From Cupriavidus taiwanensis (GTDB taxonomy: Bacteria; Pseudomonadota; Gammaproteobacteria; Burkholderiales; Burkholderiaceae), in NCBI RefSeq assembly GCF_900250075.1, contig NZ_LT977070.1, forward strand, positions 1,116,001-1,180,000: a stretch of DNA of 64,000 nucleotides. The letters run 5' to 3'. Position numbers and translations under genes: made by a program. A model generated the notes under the pieces. The model worked only from the letters and a program-made list of their open reading frames with translations, ran no database searches and was not told the origin of the DNA. Shown piece by piece: positions 48,256 through 56,298 of this stretch (the first letter of the stretch is position 1; the number at the start of each line of letters is the position of its first letter).

Positions 48256-50889
48256 TCAGGCGCGGCGGGCGGGCTGGCCCATCCAGTGGTGCACCAGGTC
48301 GACTGTGGCGCCGGTGGCGGCCTCGTCGCACTGCAGGACCAGCAGGTCGCCCGGCACCAGTTGGCTCAGGGCGGCTTCGATGGCGCTGGCGCGGGTGCCT
48401 TCGTCGATGATCTTGGTCACGCGCCGGCCTTCGTACAGGCCCTGCTTGAGCAGCGCGCGCGCCTCGGCGTCGGGCAGGGCGCGCTTGACGCTGCGATCCT
48501 CGCACAGGAACACGCGGTCGAAATGCTGGCCCAGGACCTTGCCCTGGCGCACCAGGTCGTCGTCGCGGCGCTGCACGCCGGCGCCGTAGACCACCATGCG
48601 GCGCTCGGTCGGGAAGCGCTCCAGCGCGGCCGCCAGCGCTTCCAGCGCGGGGGCGTTGTGGGCGTCGTCGACCACCACCGTGGCGCCGTTGCGCTCGAAC
48701 AGCGTGAAGCGGCCCGGCACGTCGACCTGGCCCACATCGAAGGTCACCACGCCGGCGCGGATCAGGTCATTGGAGATGCCCAGCGCCCAGCCGGCGGCGA
48801 CCGCGGCCAGCACGTTCTCGATCTGGAACGCGACGCGGCCGGCGTAGGTCAGCGGCACCGCGGCCACGTCGACCAGTGCGGTCTCGCTGTTGCCGGTGGC
48901 CAGCACGATCTTGCCTTCGCGCACGTACACCGCACGCTTGCCGGCGGCGCGGTGCGAGATGATCGCAGGCAGTTCCGGGGTCAGGCCGAAGAAGATCACG
49001 TCGCCGTCGCACAGTTCGGCCATCTCGACCAGGCGCGCGTCGCGCGCGTTGAGCACGGCGGCACCGTTCTGCAGCACCACGTCGACCTGCGTGCGCAGCA
49101 CGTTGTACATGCGGTCTTCGTCTTCGACGTAATAGTCGCCGAGATGGTCGGGCTGGTCGAAATTGGTGACCACGCCGACCTGGCAGCGGTCATAGGCCAG
49201 GCCCTCGGACAGGATGCTGCCGCTGTCGTTCTCGAACACGGCGGCCTCGACCGCGCGGTTCATCAGGATGCGGTGGCCGGCTTCCCAGTTGGCGCGGTCG
49301 CCGCTTTCGACCTGGCGGCGGTCCAGGAACAGGCCGTCGCTGCAGGCCAGGCCGGTATGCTTGCCCGACAGCTGCAGCAGCCGCGCCACCAGCCGTGCCA
49401 CCACGGTCTTGCCGTTGGTGCCGGTCACGCCCACAACCGGGATGCGGCCCTGGTCGTCTTCCGACTCGGGGAACAGGTGGTTGACGATGGCGCGGCCCAC
49501 CGGGCGCGGCGTGCCCTCGGCGGGCTTGATATGCATCAGCAGGCCGGGGCCGGCGTTGACTTCGACGATGGCGCCGCGCTGTTCATGCAGCGGGCGCGAG
49601 ATGTCCTCGGCCACCAGGTCCACGCCGGCAATGTCCAGGCCCACCACGCGCGCGGCCAGCGCGGCATGCGCGGCCACGCTGGGGTGCACGCGGTCGGTGA
49701 CGTCGAAGGCGACGTTGCCGTTGCGCTGGATCAGCACGGTGCGGCCTTCCGGCGGCACCGAACTGCCGTCCATGCCCTGGCGCTTCAGCTCCAGCCGCGC
49801 GGCGGAGTCGAGGCGCACGCGGTTGAGCGGGTGGTCCTCGGTGCTGCCGCGGCGCGGATCGGAGTTGATCTGCAGCTCGATCAGCTCGTCGATGGTGGAC
49901 TTGCCGTCGCCGACCACGCTGGCGGTCTCGCCCATGGCAGCGGCCACCAGGCGGCCACCCACCACCAGCAGGCGGTGCTCGTTGCCCGGGATAAAGCGCT
50001 CGACGATGACCCCGCTGCCTTCGTCGATGGCCACCCCATAGGCGGTTTCCACTTCCTCGCGGGTCATCAGGTTGGTGAACACGCCGCGGCCATGGTTGCC
50101 GTCATAGGGCTTCACCACCACCGGCACGCCGATGTCCTCGGCGGCGTCCCAGGCGTCTTCCGGCGATTCGACCAGGCGGCCCTCCGGCACCGGCACGCCG
50201 CAGGATTCCAGCAGGCTCTTGGTCAGGTCCTTGTCGCGCGAGATGCTTTCGGCGATGGCGCTGGTGCGGTCGGTCTCGGCGGTCCAGATGCGGCGCTGGC
50301 GCGCGCCATAGCCCAGCTGCACCAGGTTGCCGTCCGACAGGCGGATCGCCGGGATGTCGCGGTCGTCCGCGGCATCGACGATGCAGGCGGTGCTGGGGCC
50401 CAGGCAATGCTTGTCGACCAGGCGGCGCAGATGCTCCACCGTGGCCGCGACGTCGTAGGGGCGGTCCTCGATCGCGGCCATGACCAGGTCGCGCGCGCCG
50501 AACAGGGCGGCGCGGGTGACTTCCTCGTGCCAGGCACGCACGATCACCTTGTAGACGCCGCGCACCGGCGTTTCGCGCGCCTTGCCGAAGCCGCCCGGCA
50601 TCCCCGCCAGGTTTTGCAGCTCAAGCGTCACGTGTTCCAGGATATGGCCCGGCCAGGTGCCTTCCTTCAGCCGCTGCAGGAAGCCGCCGCGCTCGCCAAT
50701 GCTGCAGCGATGCTCGATCAGCGACGGCAGCCAGGCCGACAGGCGCTCGTAGAACCCCGGAATCGTGTTGGAGGGAAAGTCCTCCAGTTCCCCGATATCG
50801 ACCCATGCCTCCAGAACGGGCCGATATGTCCACATATTCGGGCCGCGCAGCGACATGACATCGAAAATCTCAATGTCCTTCTTTTTCAT
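48256..50889 (-). CDS. cphA': Second cyanophycin synthetase homologue, CphA'
   Basis: An 877-residue CphA paralogue. It starts MKKKDIEIFDVMSLRGPNMW. The ATP-grasp part is conserved (VVVKPYDGNHGRGV, VIVERFIPGNEHRLLVVG). The Mur-like part keeps the P-loop (TGTNGKTVVARL near residue 490) but departs elsewhere: NFDQPDHLGDYYVEDEDR replaces the NVGEGDHLGLS region and DDAHNAPAL replaces DYGHNPDAI. This suggests a different or reduced second-ligation activity. Cupriavidus is known to carry such a cphA/cphA' pair. It is first in the leftward operon, divergent from the ABC exporter. Confidence 0.9.
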   Translation of the reverse strand: MKKKDIEIFDVMSLRGPNMWTYRPVLEAWVDIGELEDFPSNTIPGFYERLSAWLPSLIEHRCSIGERGGFLQRLKEGTWPGHILEHVTLELQNLAGMPGGFGKARETPVRGVYKVIVRAWHEEVTRAALFGARDLVMAAIEDRPYDVAATVEHLRRLVDKHCLGPSTACIVDAADDRDIPAIRLSDGNLVQLGYGARQRRIWTAETDRTSAIAESISRDKDLTKSLLESCGVPVPEGRLVESPEDAWDAAEDIGVPVVVKPYDGNHGRGVFTNLMTREEVETAYGVAIDEGSGVIVERFIPGNEHRLLVVGGRLVAAAMGETASVVGDGKSTIDELIELQINSDPRRGSTEDHPLNRVRLDSAARLELKRQGMDGSSVPPEGRTVLIQRNGNVAFDVTDRVHPSVAAHAALAARVVGLDIAGVDLVAEDISRPLHEQRGAIVEVNAGPGLLMHIKPAEGTPRPVGRAIVNHLFPESEDDQGRIPVVGVTGTNGKTVVARLVARLLQLSGKHTGLACSDGLFLDRRQVESGDRANWEAGHRILMNRAVEAAVFENDSGSILSEGLAYDRCQVGVVTNFDQPDHLGDYYVEDEDRMYNVLRTQVDVVLQNGAAVLNARDARLVEMAELCDGDVIFFGLTPELPAIISHRAAGKRAVYVREGKIVLATGNSETALVDVAAVPLTYAGRVAFQIENVLAAVAAGWALGISNDLIRAGVVTFDVGQVDVPGRFTLFERNGATVVVDDAHNAPALEALAAALERFPTERRMVVYGAGVQRRDDDLVRQGKVLGQHFDRVFLCEDRSVKRALPDAEARALLKQGLYEGRRVTKIIDEGTRASAIEAALSQLVPGDLLVLQCDEAATGATVDLVHHWMGQPARRA

Positions 50890-50945
50890 TGAATTAGCTT
50901 GAGGCAGTGGGCGGAACGCCCGAGAAATGGAAGCCTAACCTTTCA

Positions 50946-50955
50946 GTAACGTTAC
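50946..50955. promoter_or_regulatory. Small palindrome in the cphA'/ABC-exporter divergent region
   Basis: GTAACGTTAC is a perfect 10-bp palindrome, 57 bases before the cphA' start. In the same region TTGACT (50969-50974) and TATACT (51034-51039) occur on the plus strand, but not at spacing that makes one promoter. The 238-base region must hold promoters for both directions. Confidence 0.3.
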
Positions 50956-51127
50956 AGCACGGAGCGGGTTGACTTTCTTGGTGTAAAAGTGATTGTGCAA
51001 TGCATCAGGGCTACCCGCGCGTTCGTCGTTATGTATACTGCGGGCGAATTCGCGGGCCGCCAGCGCGTGCCCGGTCTAAATTGTTTCAAGTTATGTCCGC
51101 AATCCCTGGACGCACGCCGCGCCATCC

Positions 51128-53422
51128 ATGACCCAGTCCTCCCTGCCTGTCCCTACCGCCACCGCCGCCGATGAACCCTGGCGGACTGAAGCCGGATCGT
51201 GGCTCCGACCCGGCGAGACTGTCCTGGCCGGACTGGCGCTGGACCTCGACGCGAGGCTGCATTTTACCCAAGGGTGGCTGGTTGTGACCGACCAGCGCAT
51301 CGTTGCCCGCGCCCCCGGCGAAAAAAATGTGCGGGAATGGAACATCGCCCCGGCGCTGCGCCTGTCGCATACCGACCACGCGGGGGTGGGCACGCTGGAA
51401 CTGACCGGCCCGGCCGGCCGGCTCGCCACCTGGCGATATACGCTTGGTTACAATCCCGCCGCTCTGCGGCTGGCGGACCAGTTCGAGGCCCAGCGCGACG
51501 CCGCCGCCTCGCGTCCGGTCACTGTGGCCGGCGAGGTGTTGTGCCCGACCTGCAAGGCGCCGCTGCCGCCGGACGAGGAACAGTGTCCGCAATGCAGCCG
51601 CGAGCTGGAAACGCCGCCGTCGACCTGGGCGCTGCTGCGGCTATGGCGCTTCGCCCAGCCATACCGCTGGCAACTGCTGGGCGGCTTTCTCCTGACGCTG
51701 TTGTCGACCGCCGCCACGCTGGTGCCGCCATACCTGACCATGCCGCTGATGGACAAGGTGCTGATCCCGTTCCAGAACGGCGTGCCGATCGACTATGGGC
51801 TGGTGCGGCTTTACCTGGCGGGGCTGCTCGGCGCCGCGCTGGTGGCGTGGTCGCTGGGATGGGCGCGAACTTACCTGCTGGCGCGGGTATCGGAGCGCAT
51901 CGGCGCGGATCTGCGCACGACCACGTATGAACATTTGCTAAAGCTGTCCCTGGAGTATTTCGGCGGCAAACGCACCGGCGACCTGATGGCGCGCATCGGT
52001 TCGGAAAGCGACCGCATCTGCGTGTTCCTGTCACTCCATCTGCTGGACTTCGCCACCGACGTGCTGATGATCCTGATGACGGCAGTGATCCTGGTCTCGA
52101 TCAACCCGTGGCTCGCGCTGGTGACGCTGGTGCCGTTGCCGTTTATCGCCTGGATGATCCACCTGGTGCGCGACCGCCTGCGCCACGGGTTCGAGAAGAT
52201 CGACCGGATCTGGTCGGAGATCACCAACGTGCTCGCCGACACCATCCCCGGCATCCGCGTGGTCAAGGCGTTCGCCCAAGAAAAGCGCGAAGTCACGCGC
52301 TTCCGCGAGGCCAACAAGCACAACCTGGCGATCAACGACCGCGTCAACGCGGTGTGGTCGCTGTTCACGCCGACGGTGACGCTGCTGACCGAGATCGGTC
52401 TACTGATCGTGTGGGTGTTCGGCATCTGGCAGGTGTCGCACAGCGCCATCACGGTGGGCGTTCTGCTGGCGTTCCTGACCTATATCAGCCGCTTCTATAC
52501 GCGGCTGGATTCGATGAGCCGCATCGTCTCGGTGACGCAGAAGGCCGCTGCCGGCGCCAAGCGCATCTTCGACATCCTCGACCATGTGTCGAGCGTGCCG
52601 GAGCCGGTGCGCCCGGCAAAGCTGGACCAGGTCGAAGGCGCCATCGACATGAGCGACCTGGGCTTCCGCTACGGCAACCGCGCGGTGATCCGCGGGCTGA
52701 ACCTGTCGATCGCGCCGGGCGAGATGATTGGCCTGGTGGGGCACAGTGGCTCGGGCAAGAGCACGCTGGTCAACCTGATCTGCCGCTTCTACGACGTATC
52801 GGAGGGCGCGATCCGGGTGGACGGCGTCGATATCCGCTCGCTGCCGGTATCGGAGTACCGCCGCCATATCGGCCTGGTGCTGCAGGAGCCGTTCCTGTTC
52901 TTCGGCACGATCGCCGACAACATCGCCTACGGCAAGCCAGACGCCACGCGCGAGGAGATCATCGCCGCCGCGCGCGCCGCGCATGCGCACGAGTTCATCC
53001 TGCGCCTGCCGCACGGCTATGACTCGCTGGTGGGTGAGCGTGGCCAGGCGCTGTCGGGCGGTGAGCGCCAGCGCATCTCGATTGCGCGCGCGCTGCTGAT
53101 CAACCCGCGCATCCTGATCATGGACGAGGCCACCTCGTCGGTCGACACCGCCACCGAGAAGGAAATCCAGAAGGCGCTCGACAACCTGGTGCAGGGCCGC
53201 ACCACCATTGCCATCGCGCACCGCCTGTCGACGCTGCGCAAGGCCGACCGGCTGGTGGTGATGGACCGCGGCCAGATCGTCGAAGTGGGCAGCCACGACG
53301 AGCTGCTGTTGCGCGAAGGCGCGTACTACAAGCTTTACCAGGCGCAGGCGCGCAATGTCGATACCGAAGACGACGACGCCGAAGAGCCGATCCAGATCCC
53401 CGAGACCGCCCATGCCCAATGA
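51128..53422 (+). CDS. Cyanophycin-associated ABC exporter with PH-like N-terminus and zinc ribbon
   Basis: A 764-residue half-transporter of the MsbA-like exporter class. Residues about 25-130 look like a PH/GRAM-type fold (GWLVVTDQRIVARAPGE, then LSHTDHAGVGTLEL). A zinc ribbon follows (CPTC at 139-142 and CPQC at 154-157). Six transmembrane helices (about 179-480) lead to the ATPase: Walker A GHSGSGKST near 538, Q-loop LQEP, signature LSGGERQ, Walker B ILIMDEATSS and H-loop AHRLSTL. It would act as a homodimer in the inner membrane. It is divergent from cphA' and overlaps the DUF1854 gene. The substrate is unknown. Confidence 0.88.
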   Translation: MTQSSLPVPTATAADEPWRTEAGSWLRPGETVLAGLALDLDARLHFTQGWLVVTDQRIVARAPGEKNVREWNIAPALRLSHTDHAGVGTLELTGPAGRLATWRYTLGYNPAALRLADQFEAQRDAAASRPVTVAGEVLCPTCKAPLPPDEEQCPQCSRELETPPSTWALLRLWRFAQPYRWQLLGGFLLTLLSTAATLVPPYLTMPLMDKVLIPFQNGVPIDYGLVRLYLAGLLGAALVAWSLGWARTYLLARVSERIGADLRTTTYEHLLKLSLEYFGGKRTGDLMARIGSESDRICVFLSLHLLDFATDVLMILMTAVILVSINPWLALVTLVPLPFIAWMIHLVRDRLRHGFEKIDRIWSEITNVLADTIPGIRVVKAFAQEKREVTRFREANKHNLAINDRVNAVWSLFTPTVTLLTEIGLLIVWVFGIWQVSHSAITVGVLLAFLTYISRFYTRLDSMSRIVSVTQKAAAGAKRIFDILDHVSSVPEPVRPAKLDQVEGAIDMSDLGFRYGNRAVIRGLNLSIAPGEMIGLVGHSGSGKSTLVNLICRFYDVSEGAIRVDGVDIRSLPVSEYRRHIGLVLQEPFLFFGTIADNIAYGKPDATREEIIAAARAAHAHEFILRLPHGYDSLVGERGQALSGGERQRISIARALLINPRILIMDEATSSVDTATEKEIQKALDNLVQGRTTIAIAHRLSTLRKADRLVVMDRGQIVEVGSHDELLLREGAYYKLYQAQARNVDTEDDDAEEPIQIPETAHAQ

Positions 53423-53906
53423 CATTGCCGCCGCCGCGCCGACCCCCGTGTTCACGCTGGACCGCAACCCGTTCGGCCGCCTGGTGCTGATCGCCGAGGA
53501 CGGCACTGTCCATGAAGGCGTGGTGCCGGTGCGCGCCTTCCCGATCTCGGCGCCGCAGGGCGGCATCGGCATGATGAGCGCCGACGGGCACGAGGTGGTA
53601 TGGATTCCGCGGCTGGAAGACCTGCCGATCGCCGAGCGCGACATGATCGAGGCGGAGCTGGCCTCGCGCGAGTTCATGCCGGAAATCGAGCGCATCGTCA
53701 GTGTGTCGACCTACGCCACCCCCAGTGTGTGGACGGTCAAGACCGACCGCGGCCAGACCGACCTGGTGCTGCGCGGCGAAGAGGCGATCCGGCGCCTGGC
53801 CGGCAGCACCCTGCTGATCTCGGACACGCACGGCATCCACTACCTGATCCGCGACCTGACGGCGCTGGACAAGCACAGCCGCAAGATACTTGACCGCTTC
53901 CTTTGA
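53412..53906 (+). CDS. DUF1854 family protein, partner of the cyanophycin-associated ABC exporter
   Basis: A 164-residue soluble protein of the DUF1854 family. Recognised segments are FTLDRNPFGRLVLIAEDGTVHEGVVPVRAFPI, HEVVWIPRLEDLPIAERDMIEAELASREFMPEI and VWTVKTDRGQTDLVLRGEEAIRRL with IRDLTALDKHSRKILDRFL. The ATG lies 11 bases inside the end of the exporter gene, so translation is coupled. Its molecular function is unknown; the tight link to the exporter and to cyanophycin synthesis suggests a regulatory or adaptor role. Confidence 0.88.
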   Translation: MPNDIAAAAPTPVFTLDRNPFGRLVLIAEDGTVHEGVVPVRAFPISAPQGGIGMMSADGHEVVWIPRLEDLPIAERDMIEAELASREFMPEIERIVSVSTYATPSVWTVKTDRGQTDLVLRGEEAIRRLAGSTLLISDTHGIHYLIRDLTALDKHSRKILDRFL

Positions 53907-53921
53907 AGGGCGGCCGGGAGG

Positions 53922-54323
53922 TCAGTGCAGCAGCTCGGACGAATCGTCCTCGTCGTCCCAGTCGTCGTGCATCACCGGCACGTCGGGTGCCATGTCGAAC
54001 ACCATCGAGTGATAGCGCACGCTGAACCACTCGCGAAACATCTTCAGCGACAGTTCCTCGGGCCAGGCCGAGTCGTCGAACCATTCGCCGAGCATGAATT
54101 CGAAGAATTCCTGCCAGCGCTTCTCGACCCAGCGGACGGCGTTCTCGTGCGTGTCAGCCAGTTCCTCGGGCAGCAGGAACACGCTCTGGTCTTCGCGCAC
54201 CTGCTCCAGCGTGAGGCCGGCCACAGGCTGGGGATCGACCGCCTGGATCCAGTCCAGGAACGGTTGTTCCGGAACCAGGGCGATCATGGAGCGGTTGATG
54301 GTGAAGCGGGGATGGTCGGACAT
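53922..54323 (-). CDS. Acidic conserved-looking hypothetical protein
   Basis: A 133-residue cytoplasmic protein, MSDHPRFTINRSMIALVPEQPFLDWIQAVDPQP. It has many aromatic residues (WVEKRWQEFFEFMLGEWFDD, MFREWFSVRYHSMVFDM) and a strongly acidic tail (HDDWDDEDDSSELLH). No signal peptide or membrane helix. I do not recognise the family. It converges on the DUF1854 gene with 15 bases between stops. The start at 54323 was chosen over an upstream in-frame ATG at 54392 because the N-terminus then reads as a compact domain. Confidence 0.65.
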   Translation of the reverse strand: MSDHPRFTINRSMIALVPEQPFLDWIQAVDPQPVAGLTLEQVREDQSVFLLPEELADTHENAVRWVEKRWQEFFEFMLGEWFDDSAWPEELSLKMFREWFSVRYHSMVFDMAPDVPVMHDDWDDEDDSSELLH

Positions 54324-54422
54324 CGCGAAAGCCTTGAAGGACTGCAGCGGGCTATTGTAGTCCTTCGGTTCCGGGATGTAGCGATGAACCATGCCTCCGG
54401 TACGTCACTGCCGCGATAGCGC

Positions 54423-55445
54423 TTACTGGTAGTCCAGCGTAAACACCATCGAACTGCTGACGTTACCCGGCGAAGGGGTGCCGCCGAGGCTGGCATAGCG
54501 GGCGCCGAAGCGATAGGTGGCGGGTACGTTGGCCTGGATGCTCCCCATGGCATTGCGCACCTGCAGCGGTACCGGCGCGGTGCCGCTGGCATTCATGATC
54601 TGCACGCCCGCGCCGCCCGCCGCGCCGGGGGTCCCGGCATTGCTGAGGCCGAGGATGCCGGACGCGGTCGACAGCACCGGCGTGCCGGCGGCGGCGTCCA
54701 GCGTCATGCCGACGATGGCCGCACTGTTGCAGCTCAACTGGATGGCGAATGGCGTGTTGCCACCGGAGCCTTGCGTCGCAAGCGTCCTGGCGCTGATCGC
54801 GGGCAGGTTCACCGTGGTGGGCGCGACGACATTGCAGGCGATTTCGCGCGTGGCGATGGTGCCGGAAAAGCCGATGTAGTTGTCGCGGTTACCCGTGCCG
54901 CCCAGCGCGCCTTCCACCGACCCGTTATAGACCCCGAAGCCGAAGCGGGTCTGGGCGGGGTCGAGGTTGCCGGTCGAAATCGGCCCGGTCTTGACGAACT
55001 CGATGGTCACCGATACGGAATAGGTCAGGTCGGCATTGAGGTTGCCCAGGTTGGCCAAGCGGGTGTCGCACCAGACCCCCGAAGCATTGGTCATCGGCTG
55101 GCCAGCGGCATTGCGCAGGCGGATGCCAACGCCCGGGACACCGGTGGAATAGACGCCTGGCCTTACTTCGGTACCGGACCCGTAGTAGCACGAGACGATC
55201 GGGGCGCCAGGCACCACCCAGGGCAGCACGTTGGTGCAGCTGCCGCTGAACTGGTAGCTGCGTACCGTTCCGGGAATCGTGCTGCCCTCGGCAAGGTTGA
55301 CCGCGATCGCCATGCTGTCGAGGGTCTGGTCATAAGGCAACGATGGCGTGGCAGTGCACTTCGCATGGGCCAGGTGCGGTGCCCCGAAGCTCGCCACTAT
55401 GACCAGCCAGCGGCGCAGGAAATGGAAGAGTTGGGATCGGTTCAT
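54423..55445 (-). CDS. Type 1-like fimbrial adhesin or pilin protein
   Basis: A 340-residue secreted protein with a signal peptide (RRWLVIVASFGAPHLAHA, mature start near KCTATPS). The N-terminal part (about 30-190) resembles the receptor domain of tip adhesins. The C-terminal ~150 residues have the chaperone-usher pilin pattern: REIACNVVAPTTVNLPAI, FAIQLSCNS, VPLQVRN, and the terminal strand SSMVFTLDYQ with the penultimate aromatic residue. It should be exported and polymerised by a chaperone and usher. None is encoded next to it, so it is an orphan here. Confidence 0.75.
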   Translation of the reverse strand: MNRSQLFHFLRRWLVIVASFGAPHLAHAKCTATPSLPYDQTLDSMAIAVNLAEGSTIPGTVRSYQFSGSCTNVLPWVVPGAPIVSCYYGSGTEVRPGVYSTGVPGVGIRLRNAAGQPMTNASGVWCDTRLANLGNLNADLTYSVSVTIEFVKTGPISTGNLDPAQTRFGFGVYNGSVEGALGGTGNRDNYIGFSGTIATREIACNVVAPTTVNLPAISARTLATQGSGGNTPFAIQLSCNSAAIVGMTLDAAAGTPVLSTASGILGLSNAGTPGAAGGAGVQIMNASGTAPVPLQVRNAMGSIQANVPATYRFGARYASLGGTPSPGNVSSSMVFTLDYQ

Positions 55446-55625
55446 AGCAGGGTCAGGAATGCGGCTTGCCCCGCGCAGCTCCCGCGGCGAGTGCGAGGCA
55501 GGCCAATGACAACCAGCGACATGCCGGTCAAAGTTCCTTGCTACGATAGGATCGGCACACTCGTGAAGCGATAAGGCTTGGCCTATTTTGGGGTCGGAAA
55601 TTTTCCCGTCCCTGGCCGTCGCACC

Positions 55626-55660
55626 AAAAGAAAAAGCCCTCGGCCGGGTGGACGAGGGCT
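55626..55660 (-). terminator. Leftward intrinsic terminator
   Basis: Arms CGAGGGCT/AGCCCTCG (55635-55642 and 55653-55660) with a 10-base loop, followed on the minus strand by TTTTCTTTT. It terminates leftward transcription before the fimbrial gene; the transcript it serves is not obvious (tmRNA readthrough or a small RNA). Confidence 0.75.
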
Positions 55661-55663
55661 CGA

Positions 55664-55754
55664 AGTGGCAGCGGGCGAGTCGCGGATCGCCCGCATCGCA
55701 TCATGGGCCTGCATGGCGGGCCCGGCATCCCCAAATCTGGGGATGTTGTTTTTT
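55664..55754 (+). ncRNA. Candidate structured small RNA next to ssrA
   Basis: Three consecutive hairpins fit a small RNA. They are GCGGGCGA/TCGCCCGC with an 8-base loop (55671-55694), GGGCC/GGCCC at about 55705-55723, and CATCCCC/GGGGATG (55726-55732 and 55739-55745) followed by TTGTTTTTT, a good rightward terminator. With the leftward terminator at 55626-55660 the block has four stems in 130 bases. I see no clear promoter. The strand is uncertain because the hairpins also form on the minus strand. Confidence 0.35.
55726..55754 (+). terminator. Rightward intrinsic terminator with no known gene upstream
   Basis: CATCCCC-AAATCT-GGGGATG followed by TTGTTTTTT. All annotated genes nearby run leftward, so a rightward transcript upstream is implied. 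Confidence 0.7.
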
Positions 55755-55787
55755 CCCGGCGCATGCCAGCGGCGGCGCCGGGCAAAG

Positions 55788-55820
55788 AAAAAACCCGCGC
55801 AGCCTGAGCTGTCGCGGGTT
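55788..55820 (-). terminator. Terminator of tmRNA
   Basis: On the minus strand AACCCGCG (from 55813-55820) pairs with CGCGGGTT (from 55792-55799) and is followed by TTTT. It lies 35 bases past the tmRNA 3' end. Confidence 0.85.
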
Positions 55821-55854
55821 TCTGGTCCTGCTGGTACTGCGTCGGACTGAATAC

Positions 55855-56213
55855 TGGTGGAGCCGGCGGGAATCGAACCCGCGTCCGCAAGCCCTCCACA
55901 GAGAGTTCTACATACTTAGTTCTGTCATTTGATTTAACCGGCGCATCGCGGACGAACACGCTCTACGACGGCGAGTCACTAGGTTTTCGTCCCCGGCTTC
56001 GTGACCCTTCCGGAGCTTATCTGACGTAAATGACCTCGCGTGGTCTTGCGACCCTAGCCCGTCAGCGAGCCAGTGCGAGGACGGCGGCCCTTAGGCTGCC
56101 AGTGCGTAACGTTCGTCGTTAGCAGTTATTGCATTCCCATTGATTAACGAGGTGACGGGTCCTCGGTATGCCCTCCACTGCTTTGTAACCCACGTCGAAA
56201 CCAGGTCGGCCCC
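55855..56213 (-). ncRNA. ssrA: Transfer-messenger RNA (tmRNA), one-piece form
   Basis: A 359-base RNA. The 5' end GGGGCCGACCTGGTTTCGACG pairs with the 3' CGGCTCC of the tRNA-like domain, which has GGGTTCGATTCCC and an encoded CCA. The internal reading frame ends with the tag ANDERYALAA and TAA, typical of betaproteobacteria. Several pseudoknot-like GC stems follow the tag. With SmpB it rescues stalled ribosomes and marks the nascent peptide for proteolysis. The 5' and 3' halves are in standard order, so it is not the permuted two-piece form. Confidence 0.97.
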
Positions 56214-56227
56214 AGTGAGGAAGCTGG

Positions 56228-56256
56228 ATTGTACCCGGTTGGACGCAAGCTGTCTT
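56228..56256 (-). promoter_or_regulatory. Promoter of ssrA
   Basis: Minus-strand AAGACA (56251-56256) and TACAAT (56228-56233) are separated by 17 bases. Transcription should start about eight bases before the mature tmRNA end. Confidence 0.7.
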
Positions 56257-56298
56257 GGGGAGTTCCAGGCCCGGTGCCTGGATACTGCCAGCGCACTT

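Noticed and set aside
45669..50892. Two very long plus-strand reading frames (over 900 codons each) opposite cphA and cphA'
   Set aside because: Antisense to well-supported synthetase genes, with compositions dominated by Ala, Arg, Gly, His and Val and no recognisable domain.
55755..55782. CCCGGCGC/GCGCCGGG hairpin as another terminator
   Set aside because: It is flanked by T residues on the left and A residues on the right, so neither strand has a T-run after the stem.
55588..55932. Plus-strand frame ending WWSRRESNPRPQALHREF
   Set aside because: The end is a translation of the tRNA-like domain of tmRNA read backwards, another common artefact. The rest lacks any protein features.
55855..56213. 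Possibility that tmRNA is the permuted two-piece form known in some betaproteobacteria
   Set aside because: The 5' GGGGCCG pairs with CGGCTCC at the 3' end in standard order and the tag lies between, so it is one-piece.
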